NCBI RefSeq assembly: GCF_004005565.1
Contig: NZ_SADD01000001.1
Location: 248,001 to 312,000, forward strand
From: Lujinxingia sediminis
GTDB lineage: Bacteria; Myxococcota_A; Bradymonadia; Bradymonadales; Bradymonadaceae
DNA: 64,000 bases
Direction of reading: 5' to 3'
Position numbers and translations under genes: made by a program. The first letter of the stretch is position 1. Each line of letters starts with the position of its first letter. The notes beneath the pieces were generated by a model. The model was not told the DNA's origin. It saw only the letters and a program-made list of their open reading frames with translations, and searched no databases. Shown here piece after piece: positions 9,383 through 18,582 of the stretch.

Positions 9383-9553
9383 CCGCCCCCGGTCCAGATC
9401 TGCGTAAAACCAGGGTCGACCCAGAACACCCGCATCATTTGCAGCGGGACAACATACATTGCACACGACAGACGTGGTTTCACACACGCATCCGGGCGTC
9501 GCTTTTTGATGGATAGTGAAGAGCGCCGCGCGAGCATCATGGAGAAAAGCCTC

Positions 9554-10231
9554 ATGGCCGAAGTGTTTCAGAACGTCAATAACTTCTTTGTCGACGAGCG
9601 ACTGCAGCAGATGCCGACCTTCCCGGAGTGGGAGAATGGCGCGATCGAGCAGTCTCTTCGTGAGATCGAGGAACTCCTCGAGAAGCGCCAGGCGCAGCTC
9701 GACGAGACCCCCGGTGAGCTGGAGACCCAGTACTACTGGATGAGCTACGTGTTGCGCGCGCTGGGCTACTGCGCCTCGGTGGCCGAGCCTCCCCCCCAGG
9801 GTGTTGACGCTGAGGACGTGCGCCCTGACTTCACGCTCTTCTACTCGGCCGACGACTTCCGTCGTGTGGTGGGCATGCGCGGCGAACGCGAGTTCTTCGC
9901 CAACGCTCTGGGCGTGGTCCGCACGCTGAGCTGGGGCTCCTCGCTCGATGAGTACGAATCGGAAGACGGCACCTACAGCCCGGCCTTCGACGTGGATCGC
10001 CACCTGCGCAATACCGGCACCAACTGGGGCATTCTGACCAACGGAAAGGTCTGGCGCCTCTACCACCGCGATTCCTCCGGTCTGCTCAACACCTACTTTG
10101 AGTTCGACCTGATGACCGCGCTGGAGTCCAACGACATGGACGCCTTCCGCACGTTCTGGCTGGTGTTCTCGCCGGAAGGGTTGGGCGGCTCGGAGGTTGG
10201 TGGAGCGATCGTACAGCGTCTCCTCAACTGA
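9554..10231 (+). CDS. Stand-alone, catalytically degenerate Type IIG/Eco57I-like N-terminal domain
   Basis: A 225-residue cytosolic protein that looks like the N-terminal PD-(D/E)xK domain of Eco57I/PglX-type restriction-methylation enzymes without the methylase. The segment TGTNWGILTNGKVWRLYHRD (155-174), then YFEFDL and DMDAFRTFWLVF, is the family signature following the nuclease core. The upstream RPDFTLF keeps the Asp (D92), but the strand that normally reads VVExKRWG reads VVRTLSWG (121-128): the catalytic Glu and Lys are Arg123 and Leu125. It should not cut DNA. No methylase, specificity or helicase gene is nearby. ATG 9554 is chosen for GGAGAAAAG ten bases ahead; in-frame ATGs at 9509 and 9539 are alternatives. 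rpsU follows. Confidence 0.75.
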   Translation: MAEVFQNVNNFFVDERLQQMPTFPEWENGAIEQSLREIEELLEKRQAQLDETPGELETQYYWMSYVLRALGYCASVAEPPPQGVDAEDVRPDFTLFYSADDFRRVVGMRGEREFFANALGVVRTLSWGSSLDEYESEDGTYSPAFDVDRHLRNTGTNWGILTNGKVWRLYHRDSSGLLNTYFEFDLMTALESNDMDAFRTFWLVFSPEGLGGSEVGGAIVQRLLN

Positions 10232-10341
10232 GTTTGAGTCTTTGATACGCATCCCGCGTGACGTCCCGCAGACAGCTGGACGCGCGTAGCAACCTTTTTG
10301 CCGGCGTGGCAGCACCCGGCACCTCACCGGAGGATATAACC

Positions 10342-10566
10342 ATGGCCCGACGAGACGATAAGCTCGGCCCCCTCGAAGTTGAAGTTCGCGATAACAACGT
10401 CAACCGTGCGATCAACCGCCTTAAGCGTGAGATCGGTCGTGAAGGCGTCAGCCGCGAGCTTAAGCGTCGCCGCTTCTACGAGAAGCCCAGCGTCGCCAAG
10501 CGCCGCAAGCAGCGCGAAGCGGAGCGCCGCCGCCGTAAGGAAGAGCGTCGCCGCGAGAACCGCTGA
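10342..10566 (+). CDS. rpsU: 30S ribosomal protein bS21
   Basis: A 74-residue basic protein with the bS21 pattern: EVEVRDNNVNRAINRLKRE, then FYEKPSVAKRRKQREAERRR. It is the last small-subunit protein to assemble and helps initiation of translation. ATG 10342 is preceded by CCGGAGGATATAACC, a strong ribosome site; the longer open frame upstream has no bS21 similarity. A strong bidirectional terminator follows within 30 bases. It lies 110 bases behind the degenerate nuclease gene and may be read from the same upstream promoter. Confidence 0.95.
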   Translation: MARRDDKLGPLEVEVRDNNVNRAINRLKREIGREGVSRELKRRRFYEKPSVAKRRKQREAERRRRKEERRRENR

Positions 10567-10592
10567 GGTTTTTTAGGCGCGAACGCCCTTAT

Positions 10593-10636
10593 AAAAAAGC
10601 CCCGCCACACGTTACGTGTGGCGGGGCTTTTTTATA
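10593..10636. terminator. Bidirectional Rho-independent terminator
   Basis: The stem GCCCCGCCACAC / GTGTGGCGGGGC is flanked by an A-run on the left and a T-run on the right. It can end rpsU from the left and the kinase gene (stop at 10685) from the right. Confidence 0.9.
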
Positions 10637-10684
10637 TCGAGCGGGTGAAGATCGAAGCGTCGCCGTCGTTCGTCGACGGAGATT

Positions 10685-12193
10685 TCAGCGCAGCAGCAAG
10701 ATCGCGATGAGCGCCAGCGCAATCACGCAGAGCAGGGCGACGACCAGGTTCAAGGGCGTCAGCCAGGCGGGCTTGGATGTGGCGGAGGTCCTCAGCGGGG
10801 CGCTCAAGCCGGGCGCAGGGAGCTGCTGGCCGTCGGGAGCTGGTTGGGAATTGAGGGAGGGGCCAAACCCGCGGCTGGCCGGCTGAGGAGGTGCGGTGGG
10901 ATAGGTCGGGCGTTGAGCCCGCGCTACGGGGCCTGACGATGAGGGGGCGGGCGTGGGGTTGGAGGAGGTATCGCTGGTGCCGGGCGTACCTGAGGCAAAG
11001 GGGCCCTCACCGCGTTCCTTCATCTGGCGCAGTGTTTCGAGGGGGTTCTCCATCATCTCGGTGGCGTCATCGGCATCACTTTCCAGGCGCTCGAAAAGCG
11101 GGCGCGTGTCGGTGTGGGTATCGGGCTCCTCCTTCAGGGCCATGTCCTGGGTGGCGTCGATGCCGAAGTCAGCGTTTTTGCGATGCTGCTCGAGCATCCC
11201 GACGGGCAACGCCTCCATGACCATCGTGGCGGCGTCCTCACCGGCAGCACCTGCCTCCAGAGGCTGGTTGACGGCCATTTCGGCGGTAGCGTCGACGTTG
11301 ACGGCCGGGCTGCGAAGCGTAGCGGGCTCGCGGGGAGGCGGCATCACCTGGTCGAGCGCGCGGAGCATCATCTCGGAGCTGGCGTAGCGCTGGCTGACGT
11401 CTTTGTCCAGCGCGCGTGAGAGCCAGGGCCAGAGCGGATGCCGTGCAAGCACCTCCGGGGCCGGGAGAGGCGTGGGGGCGATCTGCACCCGAGCACGCTC
11501 CAGCGGCGTGGCTCCCTGGACCAGAGGCGCGCCGAGGATAGTCTCAGCCAGCGTCAGCCCCAGTGAATAGAGGTCGCTGGCAGGAACCGGTGACTTGCCC
11601 AGCAAGAGCTCCGGCGGCATGTAGGTGGGGCTACCCAGGGTCATGCCGGCCGAGGTCAGATCGTGGTTTCCGATCATCGTCTTGGCGATGCCGAAGTCGA
11701 GGACTTTGACAAAGTCACGCTCCCCCTCGAAGTCGCAGAGCATGATGTTGGCCGGCTTTAAGTCGCGGTGCACGATGTCCAGAGCGTGCGCAGCGCTCAG
11801 CGCGCGGAGTACGCCTCGGGCTACGCGCGCCACAAGCGCCGGTTCAAAGGTCCCGCAACGCACGATGCGCTCGGCGAGGGTCTCGCCACTGAGCAGCTCC
11901 ATGGCAATGTAGAGTGCGTTGCTCTCGGGGCAGCGCCCGTATTCGTATTGACGAATGGAGTGAGGGTGGCGCAGGGAGCTGGCCATGAGCGCCTCGCGCT
12001 CAAAACGCTGCTCAAGCTGCTGCTGGTCGAGCTGATTGCCCGCGGCGTGCAGAACCTTCACAGCGAGTTCGCGCGACTGCTGAAGATCGTGGGCCCGGAA
12101 GATGATTCCAAAGCCCCCGCTTCCTATCTCTGCGAGCAGACGATAACGCTGCGCCAGGGTATCGCCGACCTGTGGTGCCTCTTCGACCCGCAT
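10685..12193 (-). CDS. Ser/Thr protein kinase with C-terminal membrane anchor
   Basis: A 502-residue Hanks-type kinase. The N-terminal catalytic domain (about residues 15-275) has the glycine loop GSGGFG, the ATP-anchoring Lys in ELAVKVL, the active HRDLKPANIML loop and DFGIAK. A long low-complexity Pro/Ala/Ser linker follows, then a single C-terminal membrane segment (VVALLCVIALALIAILLL) four residues short of the stop... so the kinase faces the cytosol with nothing outside. GTP/peptidoglycan-binding PASTA domains are absent. The start is ATG 12193 with GGGAG six bases ahead; the frame continues upstream only with a TTG. It is convergent with rpsU and downstream of the PEGA-protein gene on the same strand. 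Confidence 0.9.
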   Translation of the reverse strand: MRVEEAPQVGDTLAQRYRLLAEIGSGGFGIIFRAHDLQQSRELAVKVLHAAGNQLDQQQLEQRFEREALMASSLRHPHSIRQYEYGRCPESNALYIAMELLSGETLAERIVRCGTFEPALVARVARGVLRALSAAHALDIVHRDLKPANIMLCDFEGERDFVKVLDFGIAKTMIGNHDLTSAGMTLGSPTYMPPELLLGKSPVPASDLYSLGLTLAETILGAPLVQGATPLERARVQIAPTPLPAPEVLARHPLWPWLSRALDKDVSQRYASSEMMLRALDQVMPPPREPATLRSPAVNVDATAEMAVNQPLEAGAAGEDAATMVMEALPVGMLEQHRKNADFGIDATQDMALKEEPDTHTDTRPLFERLESDADDATEMMENPLETLRQMKERGEGPFASGTPGTSDTSSNPTPAPSSSGPVARAQRPTYPTAPPQPASRGFGPSLNSQPAPDGQQLPAPGLSAPLRTSATSKPAWLTPLNLVVALLCVIALALIAILLLR

Positions 12194-12301
12194 CCGCAGC
12201 TCCCGTAGGTTGCCTACATACAAAGTCGGCGTGTCCGGGACCGACTCCGTGACCGCTTCGAACAACGCCGCCCCCCTTCTTGGGCGGGGGCGGCTAAGGG
12301 A

Positions 12302-13339
12302 TTAGAAGTGCCCGCCGAGCACAAATCCGGCACTCTCCGCGCCGATGGCAGGTGCCACGCGCAGCCCCAGGCGACGCTGAATCGCGTCGTCGTCCGAGGT
12401 GCTCTTCGCGCTGTTCTGCGACATGTAGTCGTAGAGCAACCACGCACCGCCGCCGACGACCAGCAAACCGCCGGCGACATAGCTCCCGATGGCGATGTTA
12501 GCGCGGCTCTGCCGGCGCTGGGTCAGCTCGTTGTACTCTTCGGTCTGGCCGGGACTAAGCTGGCTGCGTTCCTCGTCAATACCGGGGATCACGACCAGGT
12601 CGAAGACCAGGCCATTGGCCAGCGCCAGAGCCCCTGCACCCATGAGTCCATAGGCCACATAGTTGACCGGCGCGTTGGCCTGGTCAGCCTCACCCGGTTC
12701 CTCGATCACCGTGCTGGCCACCGGCTCTGTTTCCACCGACGGCTCTTCGAGCAGCGCACCGACGGTGGCGTCCTGCTGGGCAGACACCTCGATCTCGCGG
12801 GTGAAGTCGGAGTACCCCTCCAGCTCCACACGCACCTGATAGGTACCCGGGGCCATGCCGGCGCGCTCGGTCGGGGTGGTGCCCACGAACTCTTCGTTGA
12901 TATAGACCCGGGCGAACATCGGTTCGGACTCAAACATGATCCGACCGCCGAGCTCCTCGTTGTAGGCGGAGCACTCGCCGGTCCCTGCATCAAGCGCCTG
13001 CTGAGCGCTGGCGATGAGCTCTTCCTGGGCGGCGGGGTGGCGGATGAACGCGGCGTAATACACAAGGCTCATCGCGCAATCATCGGCCTGCGCGTAGCTG
13101 CGTGCCACGTTGAGAAGAAGGCGCGGATCGGGCTCTTTGCGGTTGGCAAGCAGCAGGCGCTCGATCGCCACGTCGTACTCACCGGCCTCGTAGGCTTCGC
13201 GGGCCAGCTGAACGAGCGTGTTCAAGTCTGAGTCGGCCAACTCCTGCTTGGTCACCGGCTCCTGGGCCAGGGCTGATCCGGCCATCGTCGCCGTCGTCAG
13301 CGCCATCACCGTCAGGGCTGTTGCAATCTTAGCTACCAC
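12302..13339 (-). CDS. Secreted PEGA-domain / TPR membrane protein
   Basis: A 345-residue exported protein. A signal peptide ends near ALAQ (residue 26). A TPR-like pair (AYEAGEYDVAIERLLLANR, then LLLNVARSYA) follows, then a PEGA domain around residues 133-195 with SEPMFARVYINEEFVGTTP. Two hydrophobic segments near residues 225-250 and 280-305 suggest membrane embedding. PEGA proteins of this layout usually accompany kinases in Myxococcota. The start codon is GTG at 13339, chosen because GGAGGAAG sits five bases ahead. It lies between two kinase genes, divergent from the second; partnership with either is inference. Confidence 0.8.
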   Translation of the reverse strand: MVAKIATALTVMALTTATMAGSALAQEPVTKQELADSDLNTLVQLAREAYEAGEYDVAIERLLLANRKEPDPRLLLNVARSYAQADDCAMSLVYYAAFIRHPAAQEELIASAQQALDAGTGECSAYNEELGGRIMFESEPMFARVYINEEFVGTTPTERAGMAPGTYQVRVELEGYSDFTREIEVSAQQDATVGALLEEPSVETEPVASTVIEEPGEADQANAPVNYVAYGLMGAGALALANGLVFDLVVIPGIDEERSQLSPGQTEEYNELTQRRQSRANIAIGSYVAGGLLVVGGGAWLLYDYMSQNSAKSTSDDDAIQRRLGLRVAPAIGAESAGFVLGGHF

Positions 13340-13574
13340 GGATCTTCCTCCAGATATTCATCACTTCAGGTGGCCATACGTATCGAAAGGTCAGGCCGGA
13401 CGTTGGTCGCACTCTAACGACGTCGGCAGATCATGTTGAAGATCAACCCGGGGTGTAGCATTTACGCCCTTCTCTTACAACGATGGCCGCGCAATGCTTG
13501 GAGCATTCGCGCCGTCTATGGTACACCGCACTACCTGTCATAGGTTAAAGCATGCACCCTAAGGAAAGAACCTC

Positions 13575-15563
13575 ATGATGAACCTGCCCGAGCTTGGTGA
13601 CGTCATCGACGACACCTATGAGATTCGCGACATCCTTGGAAAAGGAGGCATGGGAGCGGTCTATCTAGCCCGCCAGATTAATATGGATCGCGACGTTGCC
13701 ATGAAGATCCTGGTGGCCAGCGGTCCGAAATTTGACGAGATGGTCAAGCGGTTCCGCCGTGAGGTCATGGCGATTCGTAACCTCTCCCACCCCAACACGG
13801 TGCGCATCTACGACTTCCGCGACGATCCGGAAGGGTTGCTCTACTACACGATGGAGGCGCTGCGCGGCGAGACGCTCAAAGACCTGATGCGCCGCGAGGG
13901 ACCGATCTCCCCCAAACGGGTTAAGCACGTGGTGCGCCAGGTGCTCAAGAGCCTCTCGGAGGCGCATAGCTACGGGATCGTGCACCGCGACTTGAAGCCG
14001 GCCAACATCATGCTGGTCGACATGCACGGGGAGACCGACTTTGCCAAGGTCCTCGACTTCGGCATCGCCAAGGTGTTTTCGGAGTCGGACGATGACGAGG
14101 AATTGACCTCGGCGGGCATCGTGGTCGGAACGCTGCGCTATATGGCACCGGAGCAGATTGCCGAGAAGCACGTCGGGCCGCCCACCGACCTCTACGGGCT
14201 GGGGCTTATTGCCGTTGAGATGCTCTCCGGTCAGAGCGTGTTTGCCGGAACCGGGCAGTGGAATCTGATCCATCAGCAGATCAGCGACGATCCGGTGCCG
14301 ATCCCCGAGGCGATCCTCAACACCGCGCTGGGTCAGGTGCTCAAGACCTGCGTGGAGAAGAGCTACGAGGCGCGCTTTCCGACGGCCGATGCGATGCTCA
14401 AGGCGCTCGATCAGATTCCGGAAAGCGCGCTGGAGACGGCACCGCTCTTTGAACGTGCGCCGGGCGGCGAGGGGTTTGTCGCAAAAGCCGGGGTGACGGC
14501 TGCGCCGGTGGATGAAGCTGCGACGATGATCACCGAGTCTCCCTTTGCTGCCGATGGTTCGATGCCGGCCCCGACTGGAAAGACGGCGGCCGTTCCGAGA
14601 CCTCGTCCCTCCCGGGAGCACGTGAACACCGGCAACTTCGGAGGTTCGGCGGCGGCGAGTCAACCGGTTTCGGGAAGTTTCGGGGAGCCATCGGCGCAGT
14701 CGCAGCCCTTTGCGGCAACGGCTGGCGCCGATGCGATGCCGAATCTGGGTACGTTCCAGAACGCGGCGAAGCCCGCGTCCAAAAGCAAGGTTCTGCCGAT
14801 CGCCGCGATCGTGATTCTCTTGCTCGCCGGCGGGGGCGCCGCCTGGGTGCTGACACAGGGCGGGGGCCAGGATGGTGAAGAGGTTGGAGCGCAGGCTGCG
14901 ATGCAGCAGGCCGAGGGGCAGGGGGAGGCGAATCACGCGCCAGTCGAAGAAGCTGCCGTACCGACCACGGAAGAGGCCACCGCCGGGGAGGAGGCTTCCG
15001 GTGGCGAAGAGGTCGCTGTGCAACTGATTCGTGTGCGCAGTGAGGGCGTCCGCGCGATGGTGTTTGTCGGCGATGAGTTGATGGGCCGCACTCCGATCAG
15101 CATTGAGGTAGGGGATAGGGCTGTGGAACTCCGCCTGGAGGCCTCCGGCTTTGAGACCTTGACCACGGTGCTGGAGCCCGGTGGTCCAGAAGAGGTCGAT
15201 CTGGCCCTTGTCGAAGATACGTCGTCGGCGCAGGAAGAGGAGGTCGTCGCTGAGCGCGAAGAGGCGTCTTCGGGGCGAGAATCCTCGGGTTCTGAGCGCC
15301 CCTCGAGCAGCCGCAGCGGGGCGTCGGTGCGCGACTCCGGTGCGCGCTCGCAGAGCGCTCGTCGCCCGGCTCGGGAGCCCGCGGAAGAGCAGGCCGCGCC
15401 TAAAGCCAGCGATGGCTGGGTTGACCTGGGGGCGATCGCACCTCGCGAGGACGACTCCAGGAAGAAAAAGACCGCGCCTCCGGCTGATGACGGCTGGGTG
15501 GATATCGCCGCGCCCCCTCCTGAGGAGGAGAAGAAAGAAGAGGTGGATATCCCGCTCTTCTGA
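13575..15563 (+). CDS. Ser/Thr protein kinase with transmembrane segment and PEGA domain
   Basis: A 662-residue kinase. The cytosolic catalytic domain spans about residues 15-280: GKGGMG loop, Lys44 (VAMKIL), HRDLKPANIML with Asp139, and DFGIAK (Asp161). A Pro/Ser/Ala-rich linker leads to one membrane segment at about 405-427, then an acidic stretch and an exported PEGA domain (about 484-550, RAMVFVGDELMGRTPISI). The tail carries two copies of DGWVD(L/I), unlike anything in the other kinases here. ATG 13575 follows AAGGAAAG. It diverges from the PEGA/TPR gene across 235 bases, and a terminator follows. It probably senses an envelope signal. Confidence 0.92.
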   Translation: MMNLPELGDVIDDTYEIRDILGKGGMGAVYLARQINMDRDVAMKILVASGPKFDEMVKRFRREVMAIRNLSHPNTVRIYDFRDDPEGLLYYTMEALRGETLKDLMRREGPISPKRVKHVVRQVLKSLSEAHSYGIVHRDLKPANIMLVDMHGETDFAKVLDFGIAKVFSESDDDEELTSAGIVVGTLRYMAPEQIAEKHVGPPTDLYGLGLIAVEMLSGQSVFAGTGQWNLIHQQISDDPVPIPEAILNTALGQVLKTCVEKSYEARFPTADAMLKALDQIPESALETAPLFERAPGGEGFVAKAGVTAAPVDEAATMITESPFAADGSMPAPTGKTAAVPRPRPSREHVNTGNFGGSAAASQPVSGSFGEPSAQSQPFAATAGADAMPNLGTFQNAAKPASKSKVLPIAAIVILLLAGGGAAWVLTQGGGQDGEEVGAQAAMQQAEGQGEANHAPVEEAAVPTTEEATAGEEASGGEEVAVQLIRVRSEGVRAMVFVGDELMGRTPISIEVGDRAVELRLEASGFETLTTVLEPGGPEEVDLALVEDTSSAQEEEVVAEREEASSGRESSGSERPSSSRSGASVRDSGARSQSARRPAREPAEEQAAPKASDGWVDLGAIAPREDDSRKKKTAPPADDGWVDIAAPPPEEEKKEEVDIPLF

Positions 15564-15587
15564 GCGTGGATCTTCCTGGTGAAAGCA

Positions 15588-15622
15588 TAAAAAAACGCCG
15601 GCTCCGTGCCGGCGTTTTTTTA
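15588..15622. terminator. Rho-independent terminator
   Basis: The stem ACGCCGGC / GCCGGCGT with a short loop has A-runs before and T-runs after it, so it can serve both the kinase gene and the convergent spermidine-synthase-like gene. Confidence 0.9.
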
Positions 15623-15679
15623 TGAAGGTCATCGCATGGAAGTCCGTGCTCGGCTGGGGAGGCGCGCGGCGCTCTACCC

Positions 15680-17884
15680 TTAGAAGTCCATGATATAGGC
15701 GTCGAAGATGTTGGCGTAGTCGTCGGTCCAGACGCGCAAATTGGGTTCGGGTTTGTACTCATGCCAGGAGGGGTGGTCGATGAGCGCGCCGAAGGCCTCT
15801 TCGTTCCTGGCCATCATCAGCCAGTCCGAGCCGTCGACGTAGAGGTTGTAGACCGGATCATCGGCGTCGACCCATTGGTCGCGACCGCGAACCACAAGCC
15901 CCAGCTCCCCGGCGATGCGGGTCAGCGGGGGTTGAAGGTCCAGGTGGCGGTTGGAGATGTGGAATGCCAAAATTCCATCGGGCGTCAGCTTATCCAGATA
16001 CATCTCAATGGCCTCCCGGGTCAGGAGGTGCACAGGAATGGCGGTGGAACTGTACGCGTCGAGCACGATAAGCTCGTAGCGCTCCTCGGGCATCTGCGCG
16101 AGCTGCAGGCGACCGTCGCCTAAGATCACGCGGCACTCCCCCAGGCAGTCCTCCAGGTAGCTGAAGTACCGAGGGTCGCGGGCGATGCGAGCGATGGCCT
16201 GATCGATCTCGAAGAAGTCGGCCTCCTGGCCGCGGTGGGTGTAGGCGGCGATGGCACCGGTACCCAAACCCACGACCGCGAAGGGGTGGCGCTCGGGGCG
16301 TTTGCTCAGGACCTCAAAGAGCTGCCCCAGAGGACCGGTGAGGTAATAGTAGGAGAGAGGGACCTGGCGAAACTCGTCATCCTGGGCCTGAACCCCGTGC
16401 AGGGTCGTGCCATTGTAGAGCTTGTGGTAGCCGCCGTCGGGTGTTGTCAGCACTTGATTGGCGGCAAAGAAGCTGCGCTCGGCGTGGAGCTCGTTGCCTT
16501 CGGGCTGGCCCAGATACACTGTGGAGATAAGCAGCGGTACCGAGAGCAACACCGGTGTGAGGACGCGCGCCCGGGTGAACGCAATCACCGTCGGGATGCC
16601 CAGCGAGAGCGCCACCGCTCCCAGGGTGGCGATTTCGCGGGAGCGCTCCAGTCCCAGGTAGATCATGACGTCGCGGCCCACCAGATAGCCTGCGAGCGCC
16701 GCTCCGAGCAGCAGCGTGATCTGCACCGGCCGCCGGCCGTAGAGCGCCCCGGGGAAGGCCAGCGCTGCCATCACCAGAAGCGCCGGGTAGTCGAGCAAAC
16801 GATCGAAGATCAGCGGGGCGAGCAGCGCGTTAAAGACCCCGCCCAGCGCTCCGCCGACCGACATCCAGCAAAAGAACTCGGTGAGGTGACGTGTGGCCGG
16901 ACGGTCAGCGGCAAGCAAGCCGTGAAAGACCAGCGAGATGATCAGCAGGCCCAGAAAGTGCGCGCCAGCCACCCACTCCAGGGGATTGCCGAGCTGCACA
17001 AAGAGCATCGCCCCGAGCCCGAGCAAGGTCAGCGGAAAGAGCGTGAAGACGCCCAGCGAGCGAAACCACCCCACACGGGCGAAAACCAGCACAAAGGAGA
17101 GCAGGTAAATCGCAAGCGGGGGAATCCACAACATGGGCACCGGCGCGATGTCGGTGGTTACAAAGCTGGTCACAGCGAGCATCATGCTGGAGGGGATGAA
17201 GGCCCAGAGCACCCAGCGTGCGCGTCGCCCCCAGCTCAATGGCAGCACTGCTGCCGGCGGGCTCGCTTCGCTCGCCGCCGCGGCAGGCTCCGCACTGCGC
17301 CACAAGGCCACGGCGCACCCGGCCACCGCCGCGATCAACACCAGGTAGCAGATCATCCACAGCGTGGTCTGCGCCTGCACCCCGATGCGCGGCTCGATCA
17401 AAAAGGGATAGGCCACAAGCCCGAAAAAGCTCCCCACATTACTCGCGGCATAGAGATGGTACGGGTCAGCCGCGTCCGGGTGGTCCGTGGTAGAGAACCA
17501 CTTCTGCAAGAGCGGCGCGCTCGTTGAGATCACAAAAAAGGGCCAGCCCACCCCTAAAAACAGCGCTCCCAGCAACCAGAGCGCCGGATTCTCCAGGCTG
17601 GCCGCATCGGTGGGGGGCTCAAAACCGATCGGCAAAAAGAGCACGCCGGCAATCATCACCGCCAGGTGCACCAGAGATTGCCGACGGGTGCCAAGCCACC
17701 GCGTTGAGGCGTGCGCGTAGACGTAGCCCCCCAGCAGCATGGCCTGAAAAAAGACCATGCAGGTGTTCCATACCGCCGGCGAGCCGCCGAGGACCGGCGT
17801 GACCATCTTGGCGACCATCGGTTGCACGAAGAAAAGGAGCGAGGAGCTCAGGAGCAACGTCAGGGCGTAGAGGAGGTAGCGCAT
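15680..17884 (-). CDS. Membrane-fused spermidine-synthase-like protein
   Basis: A 734-residue protein. The N-terminal two thirds hold about twelve hydrophobic segments, starting with LLYALTLLLSSSLLFFVQP, the typical opening of multi-spanning proteins fused to spermidine synthase. The C-terminal cytosolic third is a Rossmann aminopropyl/methyltransferase-like fold with VVGLGTGAIAAY, a DFFEIDQAIARIA strand and ELIVLDAYSSTAIPVHLLT. In true SpeE the catalytic Asp lies in a similar LDxxD position. Function of the fused family is not established; polyamine synthesis at the membrane is the usual guess. I start at ATG 17884 for MRYLLYAL, although no strong ribosome site is seen and a GTG at 17941 is possible. 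Confidence 0.8.
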   Translation of the reverse strand: MRYLLYALTLLLSSSLLFFVQPMVAKMVTPVLGGSPAVWNTCMVFFQAMLLGGYVYAHASTRWLGTRRQSLVHLAVMIAGVLFLPIGFEPPTDAASLENPALWLLGALFLGVGWPFFVISTSAPLLQKWFSTTDHPDAADPYHLYAASNVGSFFGLVAYPFLIEPRIGVQAQTTLWMICYLVLIAAVAGCAVALWRSAEPAAAASEASPPAAVLPLSWGRRARWVLWAFIPSSMMLAVTSFVTTDIAPVPMLWIPPLAIYLLSFVLVFARVGWFRSLGVFTLFPLTLLGLGAMLFVQLGNPLEWVAGAHFLGLLIISLVFHGLLAADRPATRHLTEFFCWMSVGGALGGVFNALLAPLIFDRLLDYPALLVMAALAFPGALYGRRPVQITLLLGAALAGYLVGRDVMIYLGLERSREIATLGAVALSLGIPTVIAFTRARVLTPVLLSVPLLISTVYLGQPEGNELHAERSFFAANQVLTTPDGGYHKLYNGTTLHGVQAQDDEFRQVPLSYYYLTGPLGQLFEVLSKRPERHPFAVVGLGTGAIAAYTHRGQEADFFEIDQAIARIARDPRYFSYLEDCLGECRVILGDGRLQLAQMPEERYELIVLDAYSSTAIPVHLLTREAIEMYLDKLTPDGILAFHISNRHLDLQPPLTRIAGELGLVVRGRDQWVDADDPVYNLYVDGSDWLMMARNEEAFGALIDHPSWHEYKPEPNLRVWTDDYANIFDAYIMDF

Positions 17885-17998
17885 GGAGACTCGTAGAGGA
17901 TGGGTATGCAGCCGGGCAAGAAGCACAACAGGCGCGACCACGCTAACGCGGCCGCGCCCAGAAGGGGGGGGGATGCCATATGGGGCCGGACGACCACG

Positions 17999-18514
17999 TT
18001 AGTCATGGTCGTGATCGTGCGCTTCGGATTCGATGATGAGGCTCAACGTGGGTTCGCCGGCGGACCCAAGTTCGATCACGTAGCGTTGCGCGTCCAATGA
18101 GACGCGGTGCGCTTGCATAAGCTCCACGCAGCCGTCGACCTCGGAGACCCTTGTCTCCAGCGCAACATCGGCACTGGTGAGTACGCTGAGTTCCACCGCG
18201 GAGCTGGTGAAGATCACATAGTCGGCATGTCCGGGCGCCTCGAAGATCAGGTAGCCGCGGTACTCGCCGGAGCCGACTTCGGTCTCGTTGAGCGTGACTT
18301 CGTAGAGGGTGTGGCCCTGACTGACGTCGGCGCTTGCTCCGGCAATTCCCGTGCTTGCGGCAAGTGTTGTCGGGCTGTCCTGAGCGTGGGAGCAGGCTTC
18401 CTCTTCGGTGCTTCTCTCCTCATGAGCCTGATGATCATGGTCTTCGCCCTCGCCGCAGCCCGCGCCGAGAATCAGGGATACCATCGCCAGAGACAGGAAG
18501 ACGTGCCACTTCAT
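17999..18514 (-). CDS. His-rich lipoprotein downstream of a Fur/Zur-type regulator
   Basis: A 171-residue lipoprotein with lipobox LGAGC (Cys20) followed at once by a His/Asp/Glu stretch (EDHDHQAHEE), and a matching metal-binding-like tail (EAHDHDHD) at the very C-terminus. Between them is a beta-rich region without a family I recognise, including two further Cys. The start ATG 18514 follows GGAG. It is 68 bases downstream of the Fur-family gene on the same strand and probably shares its transcript, which suggests zinc or another divalent metal as its ligand (inference). It lacks the HxHxEIP motif of the two His-rich lipoproteins at 61.7-63.4 kb. Confidence 0.75.
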   Translation of the reverse strand: MKWHVFLSLAMVSLILGAGCGEGEDHDHQAHEERSTEEEACSHAQDSPTTLAASTGIAGASADVSQGHTLYEVTLNETEVGSGEYRGYLIFEAPGHADYVIFTSSAVELSVLTSADVALETRVSEVDGCVELMQAHRVSLDAQRYVIELGSAGEPTLSLIIESEAHDHDHD

Positions 18515-18582
18515 CGTGGTGCTCCGAGGTAGGGTAAATAAGCGCAGTGCGACGAGGTCGGTTGTGTTCGCTACACAGGGGC

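Noticed and set aside
9554-10231. Type I HsdR or complete restriction-modification system
   Set aside because: No helicase, methylase or specificity subunit is found within the surrounding 20 kb and the nuclease motif is lost.
13665-15632. A 655-residue minus frame over the PEGA kinase gene
   Set aside because: The plus frame encodes all kinase motifs; the minus protein is Arg/His/Gly-rich without a domain.
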